Shown in pieces: positions 36,483 through 45,120 of a stretch of DNA of 64,000 nt. The position numbers were made by a program, and so were the translations under genes. This DNA comes from CAUPWF01 sp963515125. Its GTDB lineage: Bacteria > Bacillota > Clostridia > Lachnospirales > Lachnospiraceae. The stretch lies in NCBI GenBank assembly GCA_052116865.1, contig JBQKKG010000003.1, forward strand, positions 186,001 to 250,000. Direction: 5' to 3'. The notes beneath the pieces were generated by a model. It saw nothing but the letters and a program-made list of their open reading frames with translations, was not told where the DNA came from and ran no database searches. Numbering within the stretch: position 1 is the stretch's first letter; each line of letters starts with the position of its first letter.

Positions 36483-37259
36483 CTACAAATTCAGAATAAA
36501 CTGATCTTGATGTTTCCAGAATACATATGCTCCACACGCACAAATTAATCCCGTTTCAATAATGGCAACAAGCAGGGATGTAAGGCTTGGAAGCGAATTA
36601 TACATTATGACATCTCTAAACATCATTAAAAAATTAGTTATTGGATTCAACATTACTAATTTGCGAATTGTATCAGGCAAGATTGACATTGGATAGATAA
36701 CCGGAGTTAAATATAGCAAAGCGGTTATAAATACTGAATATAAATGGACAATATCTCTGAACTTCACTGCAATTGCCCCTAATATTAATCCCGTTCCTAA
36801 TGAAAACATAATTACAAACAACAAAGGGATTCCTGCTAATAAAATTGTCCAATGTAATTCAGCACGTGTGGCTAACATTACACAAATTAATGCTGTAAAT
36901 GATGCCATTAAGTTAATAGCACAAGAAAAGACTTTAGAAACTACGAATAAATACTTAGGAATATAAATCTTTTTAATAAGTGGTGCACTTCCTATAATAG
37001 ACGTCATAGAACTAGTTGTCGCATCTGAAAAGAAATTAAAAATGACCTGCCCACTTAACAGGTACAAAGGAAAATTTTCTACATCAAACTTAAATAGGTT
37101 AGAAAAAACAATTGAAAGTACAATCATCATAAATAAAGGATTTAATAATGTCCAAAGTACTCCCAACATGGATCTTCTGTATTTTATTTTAATATCTCTT
37201 GAAACTAATTCTTTTAAAAGTGGAATAAATTTCACAAAGTTCTGCATGTATGCTGACAT
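36483..37259 (-). CDS. Polysaccharide/teichoic acid ABC exporter, permease
   Basis: 258 residues, six membrane segments, ABC-2 type (TagG/Wzm/RgpC). The N-terminal DIKIKYRRSMLGVLWTLLNP motif is the family hallmark, and YLTPVIYPMS and NPITNFL match the C-terminal half. It pairs with the ATPase downstream. GGAGG lies 7 bases before the ATG. In streptococci homologues export rhamnose wall polysaccharide; in bacilli, teichoic acid. Confidence 0.93.
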   Translation of the reverse strand: MSAYMQNFVKFIPLLKELVSRDIKIKYRRSMLGVLWTLLNPLFMMIVLSIVFSNLFKFDVENFPLYLLSGQVIFNFFSDATTSSMTSIIGSAPLIKKIYIPKYLFVVSKVFSCAINLMASFTALICVMLATRAELHWTILLAGIPLLFVIMFSLGTGLILGAIAVKFRDIVHLYSVFITALLYLTPVIYPMSILPDTIRKLVMLNPITNFLMMFRDVIMYNSLPSLTSLLVAIIETGLICACGAYVFWKHQDQFILNL

Positions 37260-37277
37260 GTTTTAACCTCCACATCA

Positions 37278-37310
37278 ATCATACAAGAGATATTCTATCT
37301 CTTGTATGAT
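37278..37310. repeat. Perfect stem-loop at the rmlC 3' end
   Basis: Arms of 15 bases (37278-37292 and 37296-37310) with a three-base loop, the first arm on the message coding the last codons of rmlC. No T-run follows, so it is probably not a terminator; it may stabilise or process the message between rmlC and the exporter genes. Confidence 0.75.
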
Positions 37311-37846
37311 GTAATCCCTTTCCATTTTTGATCTTTTTCTGAAATAATAAGCTCCATATTCTCAGAAATTGGCCACTCGATCCCAATATCAGAGTCATTC
37401 CATGCTAATCCACCTTCGTCGTTTGGATGATAAAAGTCCGAACATTTATATGCAAATTCTGCAAAATCAGAAAGTACAAGAAATCCATGCGCAAAGTTTT
37501 TTGGTATAAAGAATTGTTTTTTATTCTCTGCAGATAAAATAACACCATACCACTTTCCATAAGTTTCCGAATCTGGCCTCAAATCTACCGCAACATCAAA
37601 AACCTCTCCACTTACAACACGAACTAATTTATCTTGAGGATAATTAATTTGAAAATGAAGCCCCCTCAAAACACCCTTTTTCGAACTTGATTGATTGTCT
37701 TGTACAAATTCGACTCCTATTCCCGCCTCTTGAAAATCTTTAAAATTGTATGTTTCCATAAAATATCCACGCTCATCACCAAATACTGCTGGTTCAATTA
37801 CCGCTAGACCTTTTATATCACATTCTGTAACTGTGATTTTTCCCAT
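37295..37846 (-). CDS. rmlC: dTDP-4-dehydrorhamnose 3,5-epimerase
   Basis: 183-residue cupin-fold epimerase, third step to dTDP-L-rhamnose. DERGYFMETYN, FVQDNQSSSKKGVLRGLHFQ (with the catalytic His) and FIPKNFAHGFLVLSD are the RmlC hallmarks. It lies 30 bases downstream of rmlA. The final codons and stop form one arm of a perfect stem-loop. Confidence 0.96.
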   Translation of the reverse strand: MGKITVTECDIKGLAVIEPAVFGDERGYFMETYNFKDFQEAGIGVEFVQDNQSSSKKGVLRGLHFQINYPQDKLVRVVSGEVFDVAVDLRPDSETYGKWYGVILSAENKKQFFIPKNFAHGFLVLSDFAEFAYKCSDFYHPNDEGGLAWNDSDIGIEWPISENMELIISEKDQKWKGITSYKR

Positions 37847-37876
37847 TTTTTTCCCACCTTTTATACTTTTACTAGA

Positions 37877-38746
37877 TTATAAGCCTTCTGCAACCTCTAA
37901 TAAATATTGACCATATGCTGTTTTTAATAGAGGTTGTGACAATTTTATTAATTGCTCTTTATTAATAAATCCTTTCTTGTATGCAATTTCTTCAATACAA
38001 GATATATAAAGTCCCTGACGTTTTTGGAATGCAGCGACAAAATCGGCGGCATCAAGTAAGGAATCATGATTTCCAGTATCGAGCCATGCAAAACCTCTTC
38101 CTAGTTTCTCCACGTGTAGAATTCCTCTATTCAAATATTCATTATTTACACTTGTGATTTCTATTTCTCCCCTTGCCGATGGTTTGACATTTTTAGCAAT
38201 TTCTACTACATCATTATCATAAAAATACAATCCCGGAACTGCATAGTTAGATTTTGGCTTTTCTGGTTTTTCCTCTATAGAAATAGCTTTCCCCATTTCA
38301 TCAAATTCAACTACCCCATATTCTCTAGGATCCCTTACATAGTAACCAAAAATAGTTGCTCCACTTTCTTTTGTCGCCACTTGCTTTAAAACCTTTGAAA
38401 AGCTTTGTCCATAGAAAATGTTATCACCTAAAATTAAAGCCACGCTGTCTTTTCCAATAAATTCTTCTCCAATGATGAATGCATCGGCTAATCCTCTTGG
38501 GGATTCTTGCACTGCATAGGACATGCATAACCCATATTCTTTTCCATCTCCTAATAATTCTTCAAATATCGGTAAATCTCTTGGTGTTGAAATAATTAAA
38601 ATATCCCGAATTCCTGCCAACATTAAAATAGATAAAGGATAATAAATCATAGGTTTGTCATATACTGGCATAATTTGTTTTGAAATAGCTTTCGTTAAAG
38701 GATACAAACGCGTCCCTGAACCTCCTGCAAGAATAATACCTTTCAT
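37877..38746 (-). CDS. rmlA: Glucose-1-phosphate thymidylyltransferase
   Basis: 289-residue enzyme, first step to dTDP-rhamnose. GIILAGGSGTRLYPLT is the nucleotide-binding signature, KQIMPVYDKPMIYYPLS and LGDNIFYG complete the active site, FAWLDTGNHDSL is specific to RmlA. Full family length. AGGAGG stands before the ATG, 14 bases after rmlB. Confidence 0.97.
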   Translation of the reverse strand: MKGIILAGGSGTRLYPLTKAISKQIMPVYDKPMIYYPLSILMLAGIRDILIISTPRDLPIFEELLGDGKEYGLCMSYAVQESPRGLADAFIIGEEFIGKDSVALILGDNIFYGQSFSKVLKQVATKESGATIFGYYVRDPREYGVVEFDEMGKAISIEEKPEKPKSNYAVPGLYFYDNDVVEIAKNVKPSARGEIEITSVNNEYLNRGILHVEKLGRGFAWLDTGNHDSLLDAADFVAAFQKRQGLYISCIEEIAYKKGFINKEQLIKLSQPLLKTAYGQYLLEVAEGL

Positions 38747-38760
38747 AAAGTGCCTCCTAC

Positions 38761-39837
38761 TTATTTGTACATTTCGTTATAATATTTTTGGTAATCTCCA
38801 TTTGTTACATTATGCATCCACTTTTCATTTTCAAAAAACCATTTAATTGTTAACTTAATTCCTTCTGCAAACATTGTATCTGGTACCCATCCAATCTCTT
38901 CTTTAATTTTATCTGGGGCAATGGCATATCTTCTATCATGACCTTTTCTATCCTCAACATAGGTAATCAAGTCTCTGCTAACTAATTTTTTTCTTGGATC
39001 TCCTTCTGGAAGCATTTCCTGTAAAGTATCTATAATCGTATAAATAATTTCAATATTTTGCTTTTCATTATGACCACCTATGTTATAGGTTTCAAAAAGA
39101 CGGCCTTTCTCTTGAACCATATCAATTCCTTTTGCATGATCCGCTACATAAAGCCAGTCCCTCACATTCTTTCCATCTCCATACACTGGAAGTTTCTTCC
39201 CCTGTAATGCATTATTAATTATAAGAGGTATCAATTTTTCTGGAAATTGATACGGTCCGTAATTATTACTACAATTTGTTATGTTAGCAGGGAACTTATA
39301 CGTATCCATATAAGATTTTACAAGCATGTCCGAAGACGCTTTACTTGCTGAATAAGGGCTATGAGGATCATATGGCGTTGTTTCATAGAAATATTCCCCC
39401 TCTGCCTCCAATGATCCATATACTTCATCCGTAGAAACATGTAAAAACTTTTTCCCATCTTTAAATGACCCATCTTCCAATTCCCATGCTGACTTTGCCG
39501 CATTTAACATTACTAATGTACCTAATACATTTGTTTTTACAAATACTTCTGGGTTCTTAATACTTCTATCAACATGACTCTCAGCTGCAAAATGTACAAC
39601 ACGGTCTATTTCATTCTCATCAAAAATTCTATTAATTGCATCACTATCGCAAATATCAACTTTTTCAAACTTATAGTTTTCTTTATCTTCAACATCTTTT
39701 AAGTTTTCTAAATTTCCTGCATACGTAAGTTTATCTACGTTAATAATTTGAATTTCATCTCCATATTTTTCAAACATATAATGAATATAATTAGAACCAA
39801 TAAATCCAGCTCCACCAGTTACTAAATAAGTTCTCAT
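38761..39837 (-). CDS. rmlB: dTDP-glucose 4,6-dehydratase
   Basis: 358 residues, second step to dTDP-rhamnose. TGGAGFIGSNYIHY binds NAD, FAAESHVDRSI is typical of RmlB, STDEVYGSL supplies the Thr-Asp-Glu catalytic residues and YSASKASSD the YxxxK. First gene of a run of fourteen closely spaced genes ending with the flippase at 24355. GGGAGG precedes the ATG. Confidence 0.97.
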   Translation of the reverse strand: MRTYLVTGGAGFIGSNYIHYMFEKYGDEIQIINVDKLTYAGNLENLKDVEDKENYKFEKVDICDSDAINRIFDENEIDRVVHFAAESHVDRSIKNPEVFVKTNVLGTLVMLNAAKSAWELEDGSFKDGKKFLHVSTDEVYGSLEAEGEYFYETTPYDPHSPYSASKASSDMLVKSYMDTYKFPANITNCSNNYGPYQFPEKLIPLIINNALQGKKLPVYGDGKNVRDWLYVADHAKGIDMVQEKGRLFETYNIGGHNEKQNIEIIYTIIDTLQEMLPEGDPRKKLVSRDLITYVEDRKGHDRRYAIAPDKIKEEIGWVPDTMFAEGIKLTIKWFFENEKWMHNVTNGDYQKYYNEMYK

Positions 39838-39866
39838 CTTTATCCTCCCAAAAATATATTTGACTT

Positions 39867-39895
39867 AGTATAACACCATTAGTCAAAAACTTCAA
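39867..39895 (-). promoter_or_regulatory. Putative promoter of the rmlB operon
   Basis: TTGAAG (39890-39895) and TATACT (39867-39872) with 17-base spacing on the minus strand, between the DUF2142 gene stop and rmlB. Confidence 0.55.
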
Positions 39896-39900
39896 CCTTG

Positions 39901-41883
39901 TTACCTTGTTACGACAAATCTAAACACCGATAAAATTGCTGTTACCTGTAAGGCTAACGCTCCTAAAATAAGGTAGTAATCGATATTTATTTTTAGAGTT
40001 ACCACCCTATTCTTGAGCATTAAAAATATCAGTGGCATAATTGGCAGAAAATATCTACCTTGTATGCCTTCAATTACAGGACTTGTTCTTCTTGCCCACC
40101 CAAGTAGTAAGCCTGCTGCTACCGCAAATATTACTGATATACTTACTACTCCCATACAGCACCTATCAGTAATGCTAAGCAATATTTCTTCTGTTTCTTC
40201 GTTCAAAACGCTACAAATACAAATGAATAAAAATCCAATAACAACTATTTCCGGTACTATCAGTTCTAAACTGCCAAGTTTAGAACCAATTGCTGTTTCT
40301 ATAAAAGTTGAAAGTTCTCTTTCAAATGTTCGAAAAAATACTCCCACGATTTTAATTGGATTCTGAACGCAATAGCTTACGGAATAGCCCAAATCACTTG
40401 TCCAATACAAATCATCTGCATTATTCGCAAATTGGAGTATTTGAGTTAAGCGTGTCATCATTATACTTACAACTCCGATTCCACCCAAACAGCATATTCC
40501 CTTGATTTTTTTTCCTTCACACTTTTCTCGTGGAATCATAAAGCATAAGCCCACTATAAGAATGTATACTACTTTTATAGGTGATAAACAAAAAGTCAAT
40601 ACCCCTAAAAATACCCAATCTTTTAATTTTGTTTTATCTTTTACATAAGCCAATTGCAAAATATATGCAATCATCAAAAAACTGAGAGTATTTACACTTG
40701 TATCATATGAAAATGAAGTAGCTAATTGTAAACTCATGGGTAATATACCAATAAAAAACATTAACATTTTTCCTATTGGAATTATAGTAATTACCCAATA
40801 CATAAGAACGGTATATACGAAAAGTGAACACAAAGAACCTAATAGTAATACCTGTTCACCACCCATATGTAACATTCGTCCTATTGTTACACCAACAATT
40901 TGGGGAATATACCCTGTTGGTGTGATTTCCAAAGGGGGTCTAAGGTAGGTCTTTCTTTCCTTCAAATCGTCACCTTTCCCTAAATAACCTTTCGTATATT
41001 GTATGTAACTATCTTTATCTGGTCTAAATGTTGATCTCGAAATCGTAGGATCCCCTTTCATCCCTATTACTCTTTCAAAATCGTCTACAGGTGCTTTCCC
41101 CATAAGGAGATTACTATAATAGTAGGTCGTAGCTATATGTGCTGTATCATCAGGTGCTGCATAGGGTGGGATAATCAATATATATATTATCCCTAGTGAC
41201 AAACACATCCCAACAAATAACTTTTCTATTGTCATTTTCTTCCATATTCCATATAGGACAATTACCATTGCAAACAATGTAACAAAACAAATTAAAGCAA
41301 ACACCATTTTTATGTCGGAAGCATAACCACTAATTAGGCTGTACTGTAACACTGCATCCCCATAAAGCGTTCCATCATTTGTTTGAATTGGCATTTGTTG
41401 TCCGTCACTCAGAGTTATATATATTCCAGCTAACTCCTCGCCAGACTCTAATACTTTAACTACCATTTCATATTTTTGTTCTCTATCCACTTTCACTGGC
41501 TTTTCACATAATAGTTCAAAAGGTTTATCATCTGCCATACTATTCGTATTAATATTCCAAGTGGCTACATTCACTCCAGTACTACAATTATTTATTTGGA
41601 CAGCTAGTTCCGAATTAGCATGACCCTCATGATTATCAAATACCAATTCAATTCCTTCTAATGTTTCACTATACAAAACAAGTGGCTGAGACAGTTCTAA
41701 CTGTTGTTTGAGCAGAATCACTTCTTGTAAAGTTTCCTCTGGTTCGTATTCTTTCATATTACTGTAAGAATGAGCTCTATCTTTCATTGCATTCCTAACT
41801 TCTAAGCGATACATAAAAATTAGTGACATACCAACAAGCAACAACATAATAATTCCTACAATAAAAGTTTTTTTATTTTTCAT
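39901..41883 (-). CDS. DUF2142 family polytopic membrane protein
   Basis: 660 residues. One membrane helix (about 6-24), an outer beta-rich domain (about 50-165), then about eleven further helices. The PYAAPDDTAHIATTYYY segment near 240-257 matches the conserved loop of DUF2142, whose acidic residues and His suggest a GT-C type sugar transferase using polyprenyl-phosphate sugar. It follows a DPM-like GT2 gene and a DUF2304 gene, which could make that lipid-linked donor. It overlaps the DUF2304 gene by 11 bases. Confidence 0.78.
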   Translation of the reverse strand: MKNKKTFIVGIIMLLLVGMSLIFMYRLEVRNAMKDRAHSYSNMKEYEPEETLQEVILLKQQLELSQPLVLYSETLEGIELVFDNHEGHANSELAVQINNCSTGVNVATWNINTNSMADDKPFELLCEKPVKVDREQKYEMVVKVLESGEELAGIYITLSDGQQMPIQTNDGTLYGDAVLQYSLISGYASDIKMVFALICFVTLFAMVIVLYGIWKKMTIEKLFVGMCLSLGIIYILIIPPYAAPDDTAHIATTYYYSNLLMGKAPVDDFERVIGMKGDPTISRSTFRPDKDSYIQYTKGYLGKGDDLKERKTYLRPPLEITPTGYIPQIVGVTIGRMLHMGGEQVLLLGSLCSLFVYTVLMYWVITIIPIGKMLMFFIGILPMSLQLATSFSYDTSVNTLSFLMIAYILQLAYVKDKTKLKDWVFLGVLTFCLSPIKVVYILIVGLCFMIPREKCEGKKIKGICCLGGIGVVSIMMTRLTQILQFANNADDLYWTSDLGYSVSYCVQNPIKIVGVFFRTFERELSTFIETAIGSKLGSLELIVPEIVVIGFLFICICSVLNEETEEILLSITDRCCMGVVSISVIFAVAAGLLLGWARRTSPVIEGIQGRYFLPIMPLIFLMLKNRVVTLKINIDYYLILGALALQVTAILSVFRFVVTR

Positions 41884-42214
41884 TTTGCATATTATCCTTT
41901 ATCGAAATTGCTTGTGTCAATTCTTGTATTTTATGATCCATTTGAGAAATCCGAATTGTCATGTAAAAATTTTTTATTAGCAACACAAAAATAAAAAAAA
42001 GAAAGATAAAATTGACTGTGGAATATATTCCTAAAATATCCGCAAAAAAGTCAGGTATCTGTGGAAAAATGCTAATTATAATTAACACAACTGCGAACAA
42101 TATCCAAAAAATAGAATCTTCTATTTGTACTTTGGATTGTCGGATTCTTTTTATAATATACATCGTTGTACATATTGAAACTAAAATTAATATTATACGA
42201 AATACCAATGTCAT
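41873..42214 (-). CDS. DUF2304 family small membrane protein
   Basis: 113 residues with three hydrophobic helices and a charged C-terminal coiled segment. SIFWILFAVVLIIISIFPQI is the family hallmark (the Fx.W...... pattern after a basic loop). DUF2304 genes regularly accompany polyprenyl-phosphate glycosyltransferases of the DPM1 type, as here, and may help anchor or position them at the membrane. Function experimentally unclear. Confidence 0.82.
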   Translation of the reverse strand: MTLVFRIILILVSICTTMYIIKRIRQSKVQIEDSIFWILFAVVLIIISIFPQIPDFFADILGIYSTVNFIFLFFIFVLLIKNFYMTIRISQMDHKIQELTQAISIKDNMQNEK

Positions 42215-42231
42215 AATGTTTCACCTTATCC

Positions 42232-42930
42232 TTATAAATATTTTTTGTCTCTTTTTCTGAAATTTTGGATAAAAATAATAGAAATTACCATTCTAATCAT
42301 ATATACTACAGACCGCATCACGTTCAAATAACTTTCCCCCGCGATTCTTTCATCCATTTCCACTTGCACTTCTGAAATCCGTGCTCCTTGTTTTATTAAA
42401 TAAGAAACGGTATCCGGTTCCGGACCATAATTCAAACTCTGGGCAAATTCTCGTATCATCTTTTTATTAAACATTCTCATCCCCGACGTGGGATCACTTA
42501 TTTTTTTGCCTGTTGTCATTTTAACTGCTATAGAAATCACATTACTTCCTAACATCCTCATACTTTTAGGTTTCTTTTTATTGACAAACCTTGAGCCTAT
42601 TACGATATCTGATCCCTTTAACATTTCATTTAAAATACTGTCAATAAATTCTGGTCGATGTTGTCCGTCCGCATCATATTGAATAGCATAGTCATAATCA
42701 TTATAAAATGCGTATTTTAATCCTGTTTGAAAAGCTCCTGATAATCCCAAATTAACGGGCAGATCAATCAAATTATAATGATGCTCTCGACATATTTTGG
42801 CTGTTTTATCCTTGGAACCATCATTTACAATAACATAATCTAAATTCGGACAAGTATTATTTAAATCCTCAACCACTCTTACTATATTTTCTTGTTCGTT
42901 ATATGCTGGAATTATTACTAAAATTTTCAT
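42232..42930 (-). CDS. GT2 polyprenyl-phosphate sugar transferase (DPM1-like)
   Basis: 232 residues. ILVIIPAYNEQENI, VNDGSKDKT, QYDADGQHRPE (DxD) and SRFVNKKKP are the dolichol-phosphate-mannose-synthase-like family 2 motifs. There are no clear membrane helices at the C-terminus, so the DUF2304 protein downstream could serve as membrane partner. It would make undecaprenyl-phosphate-sugar for extracellular transferases such as the DUF2142 protein. Confidence 0.87.
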   Translation of the reverse strand: MKILVIIPAYNEQENIVRVVEDLNNTCPNLDYVIVNDGSKDKTAKICREHHYNLIDLPVNLGLSGAFQTGLKYAFYNDYDYAIQYDADGQHRPEFIDSILNEMLKGSDIVIGSRFVNKKKPKSMRMLGSNVISIAVKMTTGKKISDPTSGMRMFNKKMIREFAQSLNYGPEPDTVSYLIKQGARISEVQVEMDERIAGESYLNVMRSVVYMIRMVISIIFIQNFRKRDKKYL

Positions 42931-42938
42931 ATTTCCTC

Positions 42939-44087
42939 CTAAAGTACCGTATTATACAATTGACATACCTTGTCAGCTGTTATGTCCCAAGTATAGTTTT
43001 GCTCTAATCTTTCATAAGATAATTGTATGCCCAATTTTCGCTTATCTACATCATCTATAACGCTATTCAATGCAGTGTACACAGAATTTTGACTGTTATC
43101 TTCCATAACAATTCCATACTCTTTTGTTTTGATTAATTCTTTGCTTCCACCCCTTTTTGTCGTTACAACATAACATTTACAAGCAACCGCTTCTAATACT
43201 GATGTAGAAAAACCTTCTGAAAAAGATGGTAAACAAAATATATCTGATTCTTTCAACAATCCAATAACATCCTTATACTCTAACCTTCCGAGTAAAATAA
43301 TATGTTCATTACTCCTTATTCTAATCCAATTTTCTAACTCCCCATCGCCCGCAATAAATAAATACACATCATTACGTTCCTCTAAAATTTTCTGAACAGC
43401 CTTGACTAAACTTATAACACCTTTCTCTTCTAAAAGCCGACCCGTAAAAGCAATTACGATATCTTCTTCTTGAATGTTATATTGATCTCTGAAATAATTC
43501 TCCATTGTATCATTCAACTGACAGACTTGTTCTAAATCAATAGCATTATACAATGTACCCTTTGCCATAATATGAAAATGGTTTAACCACTCACAGCATG
43601 CTTTAGAAACACCATAGTATTCCTTGCAATAATGTTTAACAATTGCTGTTAGCCCATGCTCATACCAGGCTCCCAAAACATCTAAGAAACGATTATGCAT
43701 TTGCAAGTGACTAGTTCCATGTTCTACCACAATACATTTGGCGTTAATTTTTTTAGCAAAACGCACTGCGTATAAAGAATGAATATAAAATCGAGTATTT
43801 ACAAAAACAAAATCAAACCCTGATTGCTTTAAAAAATGATCGATCGTTTTTGCTTCTCTATTATACTTTAAAACAGGATACCGACCATTTAAAAAATTAA
43901 TACATGGAAATCTATATATTGTAAATCCTTCCATCTCTTCTCTACTCGAAAGCCCCTCAACATTTGAGGTCACTACTGTAACTTTTAATCCTTTTTTTAC
44001 TAATTTACATGCTAAATTATAAGTGTATCGTTCAACCCCTCCCATGTGAGGAAGAAATTGAGCTGCAAATATACATATTTTTTTCAT
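42939..44087 (-). CDS. GT4 family glycosyltransferase
   Basis: 382 residues, GT-B fold. FLPHMGGVERYTYNLACKL is the N-terminal acceptor motif of GT4 enzymes; IAFTGRLLEEKGVISLV and LPSFSEGFSTSVLEAVACK contain the phosphate-binding region and the E-x7-E motif of the retaining family. It is the only GT4 in the window; all others are GT2. Retaining chemistry means an alpha-linked sugar if the donor is alpha. Confidence 0.92.
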   Translation of the reverse strand: MKKICIFAAQFLPHMGGVERYTYNLACKLVKKGLKVTVVTSNVEGLSSREEMEGFTIYRFPCINFLNGRYPVLKYNREAKTIDHFLKQSGFDFVFVNTRFYIHSLYAVRFAKKINAKCIVVEHGTSHLQMHNRFLDVLGAWYEHGLTAIVKHYCKEYYGVSKACCEWLNHFHIMAKGTLYNAIDLEQVCQLNDTMENYFRDQYNIQEEDIVIAFTGRLLEEKGVISLVKAVQKILEERNDVYLFIAGDGELENWIRIRSNEHIILLGRLEYKDVIGLLKESDIFCLPSFSEGFSTSVLEAVACKCYVVTTKRGGSKELIKTKEYGIVMEDNSQNSVYTALNSVIDDVDKRKLGIQLSYERLEQNYTWDITADKVCQLYNTVL

Positions 44088-44165
44088 ATTTACCCCTTTT
44101 TAATTCTACTTTCGTGATTATAACATTATAAATCTTCCTTTTCAAGCAATAACTAATTCTCAGAA

Positions 44166-45044
44166 TTATGAGTAAATTGGTTCCTCTCCTTCAAATTGAA
44201 TTACATAAGGTGCATGGTTAATTTGTTGTTCTATTGGTGGAATTGTCATATAATCTCCATAAACATTCTGCAAAAATTCCTCATTATTATTTGGAAGTGC
44301 AATCAAAATATCTTCAAATGGTACCTGATAGGTGGGAAATAATTCTTTTACTTTTACCTTGTCCTTTATTCCTCCCGCATATTCAAATGATGTTACATAT
44401 GTTCCTGCTTCTTTATTATAGGCAGTTGCTTCTTTTAGATACCATCTATATATCATCTGAGGTCTAATTCTAAAAATACATAAAATATAATGAATACAAA
44501 CACAAATAAGCTCCATTATTCTTCCTTTTGTCCCATCAACATTAATAACTGGGTGTTTATTTCCCGAAAGAAACAATAACCTTCCCAAAAAATTTGTCAT
44601 TTTACTTTGTCTACGTTGTTTTTTTTCATCTTCTGCCACATAGTCTAAAGGAAATATATCTAGGTCAATACACATTTCATATTTAGCTTCTTTACAAAAT
44701 GCAGGAATAAATTTTGTATTTTTTCTTTGTAGATGTGTTACTGTGCACGCATATTGCGGATTCGTCTCTGGAGTCATTATGCGATAAGTATCTCCAAGTT
44801 CCTTTTGTACCACTTCAAGAAATATATTGTAATCTTCTCGCAACATAGCAACATCTGTATCGTCATCCCATGGAATAAACCCATGATGTCTCACTGCTCC
44901 TATAGCAGTACCATAAACACCAAAATATGTTAAGTTGTACTTATTACATACTTCAATAAAGTCTTTTAGTATTTCCACTTGAACTTGTTGTAACTTTTTT
45001 AGAACCTTTTGATTATATGGTTTGTTCATTATATATTTTCCCAT
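44166..45044 (-). CDS. licD: LicD family phosphotransferase
   Basis: 292 residues. The LicD/fukutin nucleotidyltransferase-fold signature is visible as TYFGVYGTAIGAVRHHGFIPWDDDTDVAM (near 35-62), with the metal-binding DDD; DLDIFPLDY follows. LicD enzymes transfer phosphocholine from CDP-choline to sugars of teichoic acids or LPS. The open frame reaches 45086, inside the terminator of the preceding gene; AAGGAG supports the ATG at 45044. It heads a five-gene run (LicD, GT4, GT2, DUF2304, DUF2142). LicA/LicC functions are encoded about 6 kb away, which supports phosphocholine as cargo. Confidence 0.9.
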   Translation of the reverse strand: MGKYIMNKPYNQKVLKKLQQVQVEILKDFIEVCNKYNLTYFGVYGTAIGAVRHHGFIPWDDDTDVAMLREDYNIFLEVVQKELGDTYRIMTPETNPQYACTVTHLQRKNTKFIPAFCKEAKYEMCIDLDIFPLDYVAEDEKKQRRQSKMTNFLGRLLFLSGNKHPVINVDGTKGRIMELICVCIHYILCIFRIRPQMIYRWYLKEATAYNKEAGTYVTSFEYAGGIKDKVKVKELFPTYQVPFEDILIALPNNNEEFLQNVYGDYMTIPPIEQQINHAPYVIQFEGEEPIYS

Positions 45045-45072
45045 ATTTAACTCACTCCTTCTCTTCACTATT

Positions 45073-45106
45073 AAAGCCCTATTCATATTTGATGAACAGG
45101 GCCTTT
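45073..45106 (-). terminator. Rho-independent terminator after the L,D-transpeptidase gene
   Basis: Imperfect stem of about 14 pairs (AAGGCCCTGTTCAT with ATGAATAGGGCTTT), loop CAAAT, T/A-rich tail; 14 bases after the stop at 45121. Confidence 0.8.
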
Positions 45107-45120
45107 CCTTATATTACATG

